DNA from: a virus
IMG/VR virus record: IMGVR_UViG_3300010334_000023
Coordinates: 62,001-126,000 of that record
Direction: 5' to 3' (one strand)
Length of the DNA stretch: 64,000 bases
The notes under the pieces are model-generated. The model saw only the letters and a list, made by a program, of their open reading frames with translations, searched no databases and had not been told where the DNA came from. Shown piece after piece: positions 42,198-50,923 of the stretch. Both the position numbers and the translations under genes were made by a program. Position 1 is the first letter of the stretch, and every line of letters starts with the position of its first letter.

Positions 42198-43336
42198 TAG
42201 ATCAAGTTACTGCGGTGAGATTTCCTAGCGAATGGCAGATCAAGAGGCAGCCAGCACGGCCCAATATGCTACGCATTGACTACTGCGGCGGCATGAAGTT
42301 TGACGAAAACTTTGACTGGGACAACATCTGGTACGATTGTGTGCAGTTGAACGATACACAGACCATACTGATCGGTCCGCCGATCTACGAAGGCAAGCAA
42401 TGGTTTGCTGCGAACGCAGGCTTCGCAGATCGGCATGGACGCGCACTGGACTATCAGTTTTATGATCTGGACAGGGTCAGCTATACGTTAGTGCATACCA
42501 AAGGCATAGACGAGTCACTCATCATGATCAGCAAGAAAGCTGATCCAGTGCACATCGAAGTCCATCACAATGATGGATATTTTAACGGCCACAAGACCAT
42601 GGTAACCCTGCAGAAAGATAACCCAATACAATGGATTGAGCAGTGGATGGACTATCACTATCGTGTGCATGGTATAGATGGTTTCTTGATCTATGACAAT
42701 ACCAGCAGCAAGTACACGGTCAACGAACTCGAGAGCAAACTAAGCAGAGATTATCTAAAGCTGAAGATAGTACCGTGGCCTTATCCATATGGTCCGCAGG
42801 GCAGCGACAACGCACCCTGGGACAGCGACTACGGACAGTACTGCATGCTTGAACATGCCAAATATAGGTATCTCAGCCATGCGGCGTTGGTTTTGAACAA
42901 TGACATAGACGAACTGATAGTAACCAAGGGTCCTTCTTTGGACAAGATCCAATCACAGTTAGAATCTGGGCCATATCACTGCCTAGCATACCAAGGACGT
43001 TGGATTGAACCTCACGATGTACCACGTAACAAAGGCGCATATGAAGTACCATTTGAATCAAGATTGTTCAGTGATTATTGCTGCACAGATGCCAATGACA
43101 AGCGAGGTATCGGACACAAGTGGATGTTGGTACCACAGAAAAACATCAACTATCAGTGGTTAGTTCATCGCATAGCCGGACCATATGGTGTGAGCGAGGA
43201 TCTGTTCTACGGACATTATCTTGCTATGAACACCAATTGGAGCTGGGAACGCGACAAATACACTGGCAATGTCAAGGATCTAACACCTGATCCGTGGCTA
43301 CATACAGCGCTGCAGAAGATTGAGGTATATAAATGA
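42194..43336 (+). CDS. GT92/GT2-like glycosyltransferase, island gene 3
   Basis: 380 aa. QWIEQWMDYHYRVHGIDGF then LIYDNTSS (about residues 146-172) and LVLNNDIDELI (Asp237, Asp239) are the paired motifs of GT92 (DUF23) glycosyltransferases. A basic/aromatic C terminus follows. ATGA overlap on both sides (42194-42197 and 43333-43336). No membrane anchor. GT92 enzymes often add galactose or related sugars; that is a family statement, not shown for this protein. Confidence 0.8.
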   Translation: MIDQVTAVRFPSEWQIKRQPARPNMLRIDYCGGMKFDENFDWDNIWYDCVQLNDTQTILIGPPIYEGKQWFAANAGFADRHGRALDYQFYDLDRVSYTLVHTKGIDESLIMISKKADPVHIEVHHNDGYFNGHKTMVTLQKDNPIQWIEQWMDYHYRVHGIDGFLIYDNTSSKYTVNELESKLSRDYLKLKIVPWPYPYGPQGSDNAPWDSDYGQYCMLEHAKYRYLSHAALVLNNDIDELIVTKGPSLDKIQSQLESGPYHCLAYQGRWIEPHDVPRNKGAYEVPFESRLFSDYCCTDANDKRGIGHKWMLVPQKNINYQWLVHRIAGPYGVSEDLFYGHYLAMNTNWSWERDKYTGNVKDLTPDPWLHTALQKIEVYK

Positions 43337-44022
43337 AAAAGCTTTTGGTAGTAACAGGCCCGCAGGGTTCTGGCAATCACATGTGGAGCAAGGTTCTAAG
43401 TGGTACTCCGGGTGTGCGAGGCTGGGAACAGTTGCAGAATGAATACTGGGTTGGACACGGTAACGAGCCGTTCGCACTGATATGGCAAGATCCCAAGCTG
43501 TTCCATGAGATAGACTGGGAACCAGGTAATTATGTTACCAGCATCAGCTGTCCAACTGTTCCAGTGGGAGGACCTACTGCTCCCAGCGTAGAACCACCCT
43601 ATGGCGATTTCATGGCTAATGCTAAGCAAGCAGGATTTGACGTCAAGCTGGCAATCATAGGACGAGACAAGAACATCCTAGAATTCCAACAGAACAGATT
43701 GCGAGAAAACCATAGCACACCAAGATTCTTAAAACACATCGAAGTGCTGATGTCCTATGATCCTGTTTTCATCAGCACAGAATTACTGTATCTCTATCAA
43801 GACCACTATCTCAGACAACTGTCAAAGCTCTTGGATTTTCCAATCAACAATACCAATCTACCGGAGATACTTAAAGACAATACCAATCTCAAATATCTAC
43901 ACCCAGTAGAATCTTATTGGCTAGATGAACACTGTAGGACCAATTCTAGAAAAAACGGCGATCCAACTAACCCTTATGTGTATCAACCAAAAAAGAACTC
44001 CGGAGGAGAAACAAACACATGA
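43333..44022 (+). CDS. Sulfotransferase-like P-loop protein, island gene 4
   Basis: 229 aa. The first strand and loop KLLVVTGPQGSGNHMWSKVL (residues 3-22) resemble the PAPS 5'-phosphosulfate-binding loop of sulfotransferases. LAIIGRDKNILEFQQNRLRE and YLYQDHYLRQLSKLLDFP fit the later helix that carries the 3'-phosphate contacts, but no definite Arg/Ser pair can be proved by eye. A kinase role is an alternative. ATGA overlaps at both ends place it firmly in the glycan operon, suggesting sulfation of the product. Confidence 0.6.
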   Translation: MKKLLVVTGPQGSGNHMWSKVLSGTPGVRGWEQLQNEYWVGHGNEPFALIWQDPKLFHEIDWEPGNYVTSISCPTVPVGGPTAPSVEPPYGDFMANAKQAGFDVKLAIIGRDKNILEFQQNRLRENHSTPRFLKHIEVLMSYDPVFISTELLYLYQDHYLRQLSKLLDFPINNTNLPEILKDNTNLKYLHPVESYWLDEHCRTNSRKNGDPTNPYVYQPKKNSGGETNT

Positions 44023-44978
44023 AGAAATTGCTGTTCGTTGTACACAGATATGCTCCGTTCCCAGGTGGTAGCGAATACTATGTGCAGGCCATGGCGGAAG
44101 AAGCACTGAGCAGAGGACACCAAGTAGCTGTGTTTGCTGGTGAACACCAAGGTGATCACAATGGCGTGCATGTAACCAGCGATCCTCAGATACTTGGTCG
44201 GCCCTGGGATCTCATAGTAGTGCACGGCGGCGATGTTGGTTTACAGAACTTCGTGCTGACCAATGTGCTGAGAATACCAAGTCCCATGCTTTACATGCTG
44301 ATACTGCCTAGCAACAGCGAAACATGCCTACATGCTCTCAGAGAATGTGCTTACCTTGGTTGGAGCACACCAGATGACATCAACCACATACGCAAGCATG
44401 GACAGAGCGATAAAGCTAAACGTGTGCGTCATGGTATCAAGCTGAACGAAAGCATAGGTAAACCAGGATTCAAAGACAAGCATGGTATAACCAAACGCAT
44501 GTTTCTCAGCTGCGGTGGCTATTGGCCCAACAAGAAGATGCGAGAGCTTGCTGATGTGTTTACCAGAGCAGAGCTTGACGATGCAGTGCTAGTCACTACT
44601 GGTTATGACAATCGCATGGATCTAATGCCTGCAGCCAGCGATACAGTGATGCCATTGATGATAGATGACAAAGCAGAAGTGCTCAATGCTATTGCCGAAG
44701 CTGATTGCTACCTCATGCACAGCAACCAAGAAGGATTTGGTCTAGTAATATTAGAGAGCATGCTCAATGAAACGCCGTGGATATCTCGTCAGATCGCAGG
44801 TGCTGCTATGCTCAACAAGTTTGGTCAAACCTACCAAACAGATAGCCAATTGATCAACTTGCTCAAGAATTTTGACCCAGTAACCTATGATTTGTCAGCT
44901 GCTAAACAGCACATACTGGATAATCATACCATACGCAGCACAGTTGATGACATAGAAGCGATCATCACTTCTTCTTAA
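44019..44978 (+). CDS. GT4-family (GT-B) glycosyltransferase, island gene 5
   Basis: 319 aa. HRYAPFPGGSEYYVQAMAEE (residues 9-28) is the GT4 acceptor-side start; SCGGYWPNKKMRELADVF gives the donor-domain entry and HSNQEGFGLVILESM (234-248) is the E-x7-E nucleotide-sugar motif. It is short for GT4 because the N-terminal domain is reduced. ATGA overlap with the previous gene. Stop overlaps the end of the convergent 532-aa gene by 14 nt. Confidence 0.88.
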   Translation: MKKLLFVVHRYAPFPGGSEYYVQAMAEEALSRGHQVAVFAGEHQGDHNGVHVTSDPQILGRPWDLIVVHGGDVGLQNFVLTNVLRIPSPMLYMLILPSNSETCLHALRECAYLGWSTPDDINHIRKHGQSDKAKRVRHGIKLNESIGKPGFKDKHGITKRMFLSCGGYWPNKKMRELADVFTRAELDDAVLVTTGYDNRMDLMPAASDTVMPLMIDDKAEVLNAIAEADCYLMHSNQEGFGLVILESMLNETPWISRQIAGAAMLNKFGQTYQTDSQLINLLKNFDPVTYDLSAAKQHILDNHTIRSTVDDIEAIITSS

Positions 44979-46563
44979 CACGACCCAATGCTACAGCATC
45001 AGGAACCTTGATGTCCCTGATGTCTTTCTCGCCTGGTGTGACGATGCGTCCAACCTTTTGCTGCTGTGTTTTTTCAGCAGACTTGGCTGCTTTCCTAGCC
45101 ACTGCTGGATCGATCTTGGTGGTCAAGCTGGCATCAGGTTCGTCAGTCATCTTAGCACCCTGACCTATCTTGAATCCCAAACGTCCTTTGATTTCGGTGG
45201 CACTGAAGAACTTACCACTGTAGAATTTTATGCTACCCTTGAACTGCGGAGGCCAAACCAAATCATAACCTTGGCATAACAGATCAGCTCCCTGTACTTT
45301 GGTCTTGAAGTACATCTGCACAATGTTTGAATGGTTCAAGATCTCTTTGATGACATCCGTGTAATCTTCATCATTGAGCTTGGTCGTGACCTGCCTAGCT
45401 ATGGCAGCCAACGCATGTTTAGCAGGATCATACTGCGGATGATGAGTGTTAGCAGCATAATCGCTCATGTAATCTGCTATAGTTTCATCCGGTCTGTAGT
45501 CTCGCTTACCATTGTTGATGCTGCTCTTGATCTTGTTAGCCTGTGCATCTGTCACGATACCTTCCGTGGCAGCAACTTTGAGCAAGCCTTCCACAGCTCC
45601 AGAATCCATGATAGTGGTTATGACATCGTTAAACTTGCTAATCTTATCATCCTGCCAAAATGATGCTGGGAACTTGTCTCGATTTTTGGTAAGCGCATCA
45701 TACAAGCCCTTCACGCTAGCAGCTGCGCCGCCAACCTTAGCTTTGGTGCTTATCAGTATTTCCGAGGTCTTTGTTATCACGGTGCTGTCAAACAGGGTTT
45801 CGCCTGTGTTTGTGTTGTATTCTATGCTACTGCTACTTAGGCTTTTGCCCCCGTTCATGACTTCTTCTATCTCTGGTAGCTGATCACTAGGTTCAAACTG
45901 ACCTGTTATCAATGCTATAGGGCTGCCCCATTCGCCTAGATATTTGCTATGTAGATTAGCGTCTGCGGCCCCATCCTTGATCACATAACCGGTGCCATTA
46001 CCACCAGCTAGAGCACGCAGATATTCCTGCATCTGATCAACTGCTTGATCGCCTGCTGTACCTCTGGCAGAATCCAGCAAAGATGCTACCTGAGTTGGTC
46101 GCACGCGCTGCTTTCCCTTGACGACTTCTGCGGGTTTTAACCCGCTGCGTTCGCTGAAACTTACCTTGCGATTCATCACATAACCACCATGACCTGGAAT
46201 GACTCCAGGCGGTATGTTAGTGAGCTTTCCTTCTAGCTTGCCCAAGTCGCGAGTGAACAACACATAATGTTCAAAACCTCTGGGAGTTTCCATGTTCACT
46301 ATGTAAGCTGATTTGGTCCCGCGATCTCGGCTGTTTATCTCATATACCTTACCAGACTTGCCTTGCTTCCAATCCTGATATGCGTCTGTGAAATCTTCAT
46401 TGGAATCATACTGAGGTTGATCTTCTGGCAAAAGCGTGAGACCTTGGAAGGTGGCTATATCGTCGCGATCAGTAGGATCAACATATTCATCACCTGTGCG
46501 CCTAGCCACGAAACCGCGGCTCTCCACAAGTTGGCTAGCAGGAGCAAGATGCCAAATTCTCAT
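44965..46563 (-). CDS. Partner protein of the nucleotidyltransferase, unknown function
   Basis: 532 aa, basic, no recognised motif. The N-terminal third is beta-rich (GKVYEINSRDRGTKSAYIVN, GFEHYVLFTRDLGKLEGKLT), the centre has a region (GSPIALITGQFEPSDQLPEI) and a long helical, charged part, and the C terminus is Lys/Ala-rich. ATG 46563 overlaps the stop of the nucleotidyltransferase gene by ATGA, implying equal synthesis and probably a shared task. Located between the glycan operon (convergent) and the head genes. May be a virion-associated or injected protein. Confidence 0.55.
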   Translation of the reverse strand: MRIWHLAPASQLVESRGFVARRTGDEYVDPTDRDDIATFQGLTLLPEDQPQYDSNEDFTDAYQDWKQGKSGKVYEINSRDRGTKSAYIVNMETPRGFEHYVLFTRDLGKLEGKLTNIPPGVIPGHGGYVMNRKVSFSERSGLKPAEVVKGKQRVRPTQVASLLDSARGTAGDQAVDQMQEYLRALAGGNGTGYVIKDGAADANLHSKYLGEWGSPIALITGQFEPSDQLPEIEEVMNGGKSLSSSSIEYNTNTGETLFDSTVITKTSEILISTKAKVGGAAASVKGLYDALTKNRDKFPASFWQDDKISKFNDVITTIMDSGAVEGLLKVAATEGIVTDAQANKIKSSINNGKRDYRPDETIADYMSDYAANTHHPQYDPAKHALAAIARQVTTKLNDEDYTDVIKEILNHSNIVQMYFKTKVQGADLLCQGYDLVWPPQFKGSIKFYSGKFFSATEIKGRLGFKIGQGAKMTDEPDASLTTKIDPAVARKAAKSAEKTQQQKVGRIVTPGEKDIRDIKVPDAVALGRVKKK

Positions 46564-47297
46564 AGCGAATCCATTGGTAGGTGCATGATGCCTTTGGCTG
46601 CAGATTCTCGAGCTTGTGCCAGCTTGGCATCTCTTTCAGGATCATCTTTCAGTGCTCGCAATATGCTCTTGGCTGAATTGAGATCGTCAGCAGTGGCATC
46701 AGGATTGAGCAGCACTTTGGCCACGGTGTCTCTGTCTCGAGCTACTTCAGTGTTGCCTTCTCTGGTCATGAGCTTGCCAGTGAAAGCATCAAACTTGAGA
46801 CCCAGTGCCTTGCCTATGCTGTTCATCAATATGAATATGTCACTGCCCTTGAATTCTGGATCATCATACATGCCCCTAGGTCCATGTTGGTGATAGGGAG
46901 CCACGGTACCAACGTCGTCTATGACCATGTAATCTACCTGAGCAATACCGCCGTCAAATGGTATGCCAACATGCACGTTACGACCACTCATCTTGGCATC
47001 ATAGCCTTTCTGCACTAGATATTCTTCCAGTGCTTTCTTGGCAGACTTTGCTGGATCTTTCTGGCTGATCGTCTTGAAGTATTTGACCAAATCACTGGTT
47101 TCTATCATGAGATCAATGTCGCCCGGAGGCACTTTCTTAAAACCTGCCGAGCCTATGTCCTTGGCTAGATTCACACGCAGTGCTGGTGGTAAGAGCTTTA
47201 TCGCATCATCAACCACTGCTGACACTTGATCTAGTGGCACAGCAGATGCGTTTGGTATAGCGTTACCGCCTTCGGTTATTATCTCTCGCCAACGCAT
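46560..47297 (-). CDS. Minimal DNA polymerase beta-type nucleotidyltransferase
   Basis: 245 aa. DIGSAGFKKVPPGDIDLMI (residues 48-65) is the GS...DxD signature with metal Asp60 and Asp62, and QVDYMVID (120-127) provides the third carboxylate (Asp122). The C-terminal half is helical (DRDTVAKVLLNPDATADDLN). Such enzymes transfer NMP groups to RNA, proteins or small molecules. No antitoxin-like partner of MNT/HEPN size is seen; the coupled 532-aa gene is the only companion. GAGG lies about 8 nt before ATG 47297. Target unknown. Confidence 0.72.
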   Translation of the reverse strand: MRWREIITEGGNAIPNASAVPLDQVSAVVDDAIKLLPPALRVNLAKDIGSAGFKKVPPGDIDLMIETSDLVKYFKTISQKDPAKSAKKALEEYLVQKGYDAKMSGRNVHVGIPFDGGIAQVDYMVIDDVGTVAPYHQHGPRGMYDDPEFKGSDIFILMNSIGKALGLKFDAFTGKLMTREGNTEVARDRDTVAKVLLNPDATADDLNSAKSILRALKDDPERDAKLAQARESAAKGIMHLPMDSL

Positions 47298-47305
47298 CAG
47301 TTACC

Positions 47306-47605
47306 TCAAAAATTAAATGTTTTCACAGGTTGTACTGCAGAAGCATGTTCTGCTTCTAACTCACTGTGTATTTGCTCAACATTTATAACACCATATACCC
47401 AGGCTTCTACCATTTCTTCTGTAACAGAATCAAAAGGCACAAAGGTTTCCAGATTCGGCGCTCCTAGTTGAACAGTATCGTTCTTCTTATAGGTAGTACC
47501 GTCGTCAGCATATAGCACGCACCACCAATGTATCTGGCTGATAGCATCCGTAAAAACTTCATCGCTGTAAACATCAGCTGGGCCTAATTGCCAATCGTAT
47601 CTCAT
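47306..47605 (-). CDS. Small virion-type protein (DUF7936-like)
   Basis: 99 aa. YTW-type start (MRYDWQLGPADVYSDEV), a conserved IHWWCVLYADDGTTYKKN segment and FVPFDSVTEEMVEAWVYG match small proteins common in T4-like phages of aquatic bacteria (I recall DUF7936). Probably a minor structural or scaffold-side protein. GGAG lies 8 nt before ATG 47605 and a late element lies at 47627-47633. Confidence 0.65.
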   Translation of the reverse strand: MRYDWQLGPADVYSDEVFTDAISQIHWWCVLYADDGTTYKKNDTVQLGAPNLETFVPFDSVTEEMVEAWVYGVINVEQIHSELEAEHASAVQPVKTFNF

Positions 47606-47626
47606 ATCTAGCTCCTTGACGCAGCA

Positions 47627-47633
47627 TATTTAT
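47627..47633 (-). promoter_or_regulatory. Late promoter (ATAAATA)
   Basis: Minus-strand ATAAATA 21 nt before ATG 47605, with GGAGCTAG in between. It probably also drives the nucleotidyltransferase pair downstream. Confidence 0.65.
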
Positions 47634-47672
47634 GGTTATATGATGAGTGATGATAGTCGAGCATGCATACAG

Positions 47673-47698
47673 AAAACCCGGGATTGCTCCCGGGTTTT
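47673..47698 (-). terminator. Strong terminator after gene 23
   Basis: AAAACCCGGGA, loop, TCCCGGGTTTT: an 11-bp stem with A and T tails, bidirectional. It ends the 21-22-23 transcript. Confidence 0.88.
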
Positions 47699-47720
47699 CC
47701 TTTCTAGTAGCTCTAATTTC

Positions 47721-48920
47721 TTAGAGGAACTTGAGATGTGCTGTGTTGATTGAAATACCAGCGAGGTAGTCAGCTGCGTTACCCAAGCTGCTTGCCGTGT
47801 TGGTAAGCTCTAGGTAGCCGTAACGTGACATGAAGCTGACCACTGGCTCGAAGGTATTCGGATCAATGATAACGCCTGAAGACGTTAGCGGAACGTATGG
47901 GCAGTAATAAGCTGCCGCATCAATTTCGCCTGGACCCTTATAACCAACGAGAACGTTGGTAGCATCGCTTGCGTACTGGTTGACGTAAACACGCATGCTG
48001 TTGTTCAAAGTACCAACGAACTTGGTGTTAGTTGGAGCTTCGAACGTGCCTTCTGTGGTACGTGCGAACGCAGAGGTCGTTGCAGACTGTAGGATGGTGA
48101 GAGCAGTTGGGCTCACAACAACCCAGTTGCCTGCGCCACGACGTGTGCGAGCAGCGATCAAGTTAGCAGCACGGTTGATGAGGATCGCAAGAGCTGCGTG
48201 CTCGTCACCAACGAATGTTGCTGTACCAGAAACTGCAGCCTGATCGTAGGTCAGTGTGGTACCAGCGAGAGCGAGCAAGGAGGTCAAGATCTCCTGATCG
48301 ATTTCAGCCGTAATTTCCTGAGCCAGAGCAGCCATGATTTCTGCTTCGATATCGATGCCCTGCTGTGCCTGTGCATCCTGTGCAGCTTCAAAGGTCCAAC
48401 GAGCTGATAGCTTGCGGGTCTTTGCTTCCACAACTTCCTTGAGGATCTGGATGTTCAAGCGCTTACCAGCAACGCCTTCGAGGACGCTAACTGGTGCAGC
48501 TGCTGGAGCAGTGCTGTTGCCGTTACCAGAGTAGAACGCAGCAATCTGGAATGGGCTAAGTGCTTCCGTGTTAGCTGCTACTGGATTTGGCGAACCAAAT
48601 GTATCAGCATAACGAACGCGCAGCGTGTGGATCTGGCCAACTGGGCCAGTCATAGGCTGAACGCCGATGATTTCGTTCGCGATAACCGTAGGCATAACGC
48701 GACGAATTACTGGGAGGATAACCTTGTTGAGAGTAGCAACGTTACCTGCAGACGTGCTGCCTGGGGTTGCGCTTTCAAAAAGGATTCCGGACTTGCTTTG
48801 CAGGTCCTTCTTGGTGTTCTCAAGGACAACTTCCATGACCTTCTTGCGATTGCCGGTCAGACCTTCGCAGAGTGCGGTCTTGGTAGCCGACCAATGAGTT
48901 TCAAACAGATTCTTGCTCAT
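47721..48920 (-). CDS. 23: gp23 major capsid protein precursor
   Basis: 399 aa from ATG 48920 (MSKNLFETHW), with AGGAAG 8 nt upstream; an in-frame extension to 48971 overlaps gene 22 and is rejected. HK97-fold capsid protein of the T4 type: IRRVMPTVIANEIIGVQPM near residues 70-88, AARTRRGAGNWVVVSPTAL near 255-273, and C-terminal EPVVSFMSRYGYLELTN. A prohead-protease site of the LxE type, ILFE/SATPG, lies at Glu49/Ser50, so about 49 residues would be removed on maturation. It is somewhat shorter than T4 gp23 (521 aa). GroEL encoded here may assist its folding. Last gene of the 21-22-23 run with a strong terminator. Confidence 0.94.
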   Translation of the reverse strand: MSKNLFETHWSATKTALCEGLTGNRKKVMEVVLENTKKDLQSKSGILFESATPGSTSAGNVATLNKVILPVIRRVMPTVIANEIIGVQPMTGPVGQIHTLRVRYADTFGSPNPVAANTEALSPFQIAAFYSGNGNSTAPAAAPVSVLEGVAGKRLNIQILKEVVEAKTRKLSARWTFEAAQDAQAQQGIDIEAEIMAALAQEITAEIDQEILTSLLALAGTTLTYDQAAVSGTATFVGDEHAALAILINRAANLIAARTRRGAGNWVVVSPTALTILQSATTSAFARTTEGTFEAPTNTKFVGTLNNSMRVYVNQYASDATNVLVGYKGPGEIDAAAYYCPYVPLTSSGVIIDPNTFEPVVSFMSRYGYLELTNTASSLGNAADYLAGISINTAHLKFL

Positions 48921-48933
48921 TTTTGGCTTCCTT

Positions 48934-50139
48934 TCAATTTTTGATGCCTGCGAGATAGAGAATTTGACCAATGTCTTGGTTGTTGTCTTCTCTCACCGCT
49001 TCTGACAGCTTGTTTGGCCTGTCACCCGTGAATGCCACGGTTTTGTTTGTGGCGTTTTCAGACAGTTTTTGCCTGATAGCGCCGGTTGCTTCACCGTTCA
49101 TCACGGTTGGAAGATAACGATTAAAGGCTTCCTTCAAGTTTGTTGTCTTGATGTCCTTAAGCATCTCTTCCATGATTGCCTTCTTATCGCGGTTCAGAGG
49201 AGCTAGCATCTCACTCATGAGCTCCAGCCTCTGTGTGCGATCGTTGGCTGCCTTGACTTGCTTTTCAGCTGCTTCAACAAGCTGTTGCTTGGTCTGGAGC
49301 TGCTTAGTTGCCTCATCAATGCGGGACTGGCTCTCGGCCAGTTGGCGCTGAAGTTGCTTGGTCATGCTGCCCTCTGATAGGTAACTAGCCATGTATTCTG
49401 CAGCGACTGCTTCAAAGATCCTGCGACCAAAGTTGTTCTCACGAGCAACCTTGATATCGTCCCTCCACTGCACCAACTCGCTACGGATGACTTCGTTCAA
49501 CGTCTTGTCCAACGTCTTAGTAGCCTTCTGCACAAATGCTGCCTTGGTTTCGGTGATCTTCTTCTTGCCCTCGGCAGCTAGCTTGGCACGCTGTTCGATG
49601 AGGGCCTTCTTATCAGTTTCAAACTCGGCAATCTCTTCTGAAAGCTTCTTGACCACGAAACCTTCTAGCTTGCTGATGCGATCCTGGGTGTTTCTCTTTG
49701 CGCTTTCGCGGATGGTTTCAACTTCTTGAGCCATCTTCTTGCGCTGTGATTCTAGCGTCTTCCTGTCGGAGACGAACTCTGATATCTCTTCTTTCAGCTG
49801 CTTTGCTACGAATGCGTTCAGCAGTTTAGTGTGTTTTGCGATCGAGGCTTCTGCGATACGCTTAGCTGCTAGGGTTTCCTTGCTGAGCTTAGCCTTCTGT
49901 GCGATCAGAGCAGCGCGGTCTTCTGCGAACTCTTCAAGCTCAGAACGGATAGTGTCGTTCAGCATGTTATCCATTGCCTCAACAAGCTGTTGCTTGTCAT
50001 TGGCATAACGTGCAGCATAATCTTCCTGCAGTTGGGCCTCGGTCTGCTTGATCTTAGCTTGGAATGCTTCTTGGAGCGCAGACTTGACTTCGGGGCCAAG
50101 TACTTCGTTCTCAAGGAGCTCTTCAATCTTTGTTGTCAT
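48934..50139 (-). CDS. 22: gp22 prohead core scaffold protein
   Basis: 401 aa, nearly all charged coiled coil with repeated EEI-EF-xD-K/R-xxL-x-x-Q-R/K blocks (EEFAEDRAALIAQKAKLSKE, EFVSDRKTLESQRKKMAQE, EFETDKKALIEQRAKLAAE), three to four internal repeats of about 55 residues. T4 gp22 is the main prohead scaffold and is degraded by gp21. Length exceeds T4 gp22 (269 aa), consistent with the internal repeats. Located between 21 and 23 as in T4, 13 nt from each neighbour. Confidence 0.9.
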   Translation of the reverse strand: MTTKIEELLENEVLGPEVKSALQEAFQAKIKQTEAQLQEDYAARYANDKQQLVEAMDNMLNDTIRSELEEFAEDRAALIAQKAKLSKETLAAKRIAEASIAKHTKLLNAFVAKQLKEEISEFVSDRKTLESQRKKMAQEVETIRESAKRNTQDRISKLEGFVVKKLSEEIAEFETDKKALIEQRAKLAAEGKKKITETKAAFVQKATKTLDKTLNEVIRSELVQWRDDIKVARENNFGRRIFEAVAAEYMASYLSEGSMTKQLQRQLAESQSRIDEATKQLQTKQQLVEAAEKQVKAANDRTQRLELMSEMLAPLNRDKKAIMEEMLKDIKTTNLKEAFNRYLPTVMNGEATGAIRQKLSENATNKTVAFTGDRPNKLSEAVREDNNQDIGQILYLAGIKN

Positions 50140-50151
50140 TTGACCGACTCC

Positions 50152-50793
50152 TTATCTCAGTTTCAACTCGTCAACCCAGTTAAGCAGTATTTTCGTCAGA
50201 TGCTTCTGAGCAGAACCATCATGACGAACTGCTTCAGCGAGTTCGTTAGCTCGGTATCCGTGTTTGCGATTCATGATCGCCTCGTACATCGGCACGGGGT
50301 AAGCATTTGGCGCACTAGGTTTGGCTACTATATCAACTGTGAGCATGTCAAAGTCGCTTACCTCGCCGTTATCGTCTACATTGCCTGAACCACGGCTGCT
50401 GACACCTAGCTTTATACCGCTAGAAAGCAGCGTACGGACGATCTCGCCGCAGGGAGTTGGCAATATTTGTAGCTTGCCATAACCGTTAGCGCCGTCCATC
50501 CACATGTCAGTAATCTTATGGCTCACGCGATCGAGATGTATCTGTAGCTCCTGTGGGTGATCGCACTCTCCAAGAACTCCGTTGTCCTGCTTGATTGACT
50601 CATTGAGGGCCTCGACTGCTTTACGTATCTCATTGACGGGATAAACGCGACCGTTGTGATTGCGCAGCCCGCCTTGTATGAAGATACCTTTCATGTAGAC
50701 ATTCTTTGGTTGGCCCTCACCAGCCGATTCGGTTATGACCTCGGCTTTGGCAACGTCGTAAGTGAGATGCTCAACTAAGATGTTCTCTTTCAT
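50152..50793 (-). CDS. 21: gp21 prohead maturation protease
   Basis: 213 aa from ATG 50793, preceded by AAGG at 8 nt; longer in-frame starts lie upstream of the late promoter. Serine protease of the T4 gp21 family: GVLGECDHPQ (His79) and GVSSRGSG (Ser about 133) carry the catalytic residues, with MKGIFIQGGLRNHNGRVYP near the N terminus. It cleaves gp22, gp23 and core proteins at LxE/IxE sites. Start of the 21-22-23 late transcript. Confidence 0.93.
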   Translation of the reverse strand: MKENILVEHLTYDVAKAEVITESAGEGQPKNVYMKGIFIQGGLRNHNGRVYPVNEIRKAVEALNESIKQDNGVLGECDHPQELQIHLDRVSHKITDMWMDGANGYGKLQILPTPCGEIVRTLLSSGIKLGVSSRGSGNVDDNGEVSDFDMLTVDIVAKPSAPNAYPVPMYEAIMNRKHGYRANELAEAVRHDGSAQKHLTKILLNWVDELKLR

Positions 50794-50818
50794 GTACATA
50801 CCTTGTAATCTGGTGTGA

Positions 50819-50825
50819 TATTTAG
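50819..50825 (-). promoter_or_regulatory. Late promoter of the 21-22-23 operon (CTAAATA)
   Basis: Minus-strand CTAAATA 25 nt before ATG 50793. Confidence 0.6.
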
Positions 50826-50867
50826 TGACAGATTGATTAACCTGCGTCAAATAGGCATTTTTCTAAG

Positions 50868-50902
50868 AAAATACCGCAGGAATATATCCTGCGGTATTTT
50901 TT
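50868..50902 (-). terminator. Strong bidirectional terminator
   Basis: AAAATACCGCAGGA, 5-nt loop, TCCTGCGGTATTTTTT: a 14-bp stem. It ends the acidic core-protein transcript just before the gene 21 promoter. Confidence 0.9.
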
Positions 50903-50923
50903 ATAGCATCTATGCTCTTTCAA

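Noticed and set aside
46560-47297. Nucleotidyltransferase as part of an MNT/HEPN toxin-antitoxin pair
   Set aside because: The coupled gene encodes a 532-aa protein with no HEPN Rx4-6H motif; size and position do not fit.
48934-50139. Internal repeats in gene 22 as a DNA repeat or CRISPR-like array
   Set aside because: The repeats are degenerate at DNA level and are explained by coiled-coil repeats of the scaffold protein.
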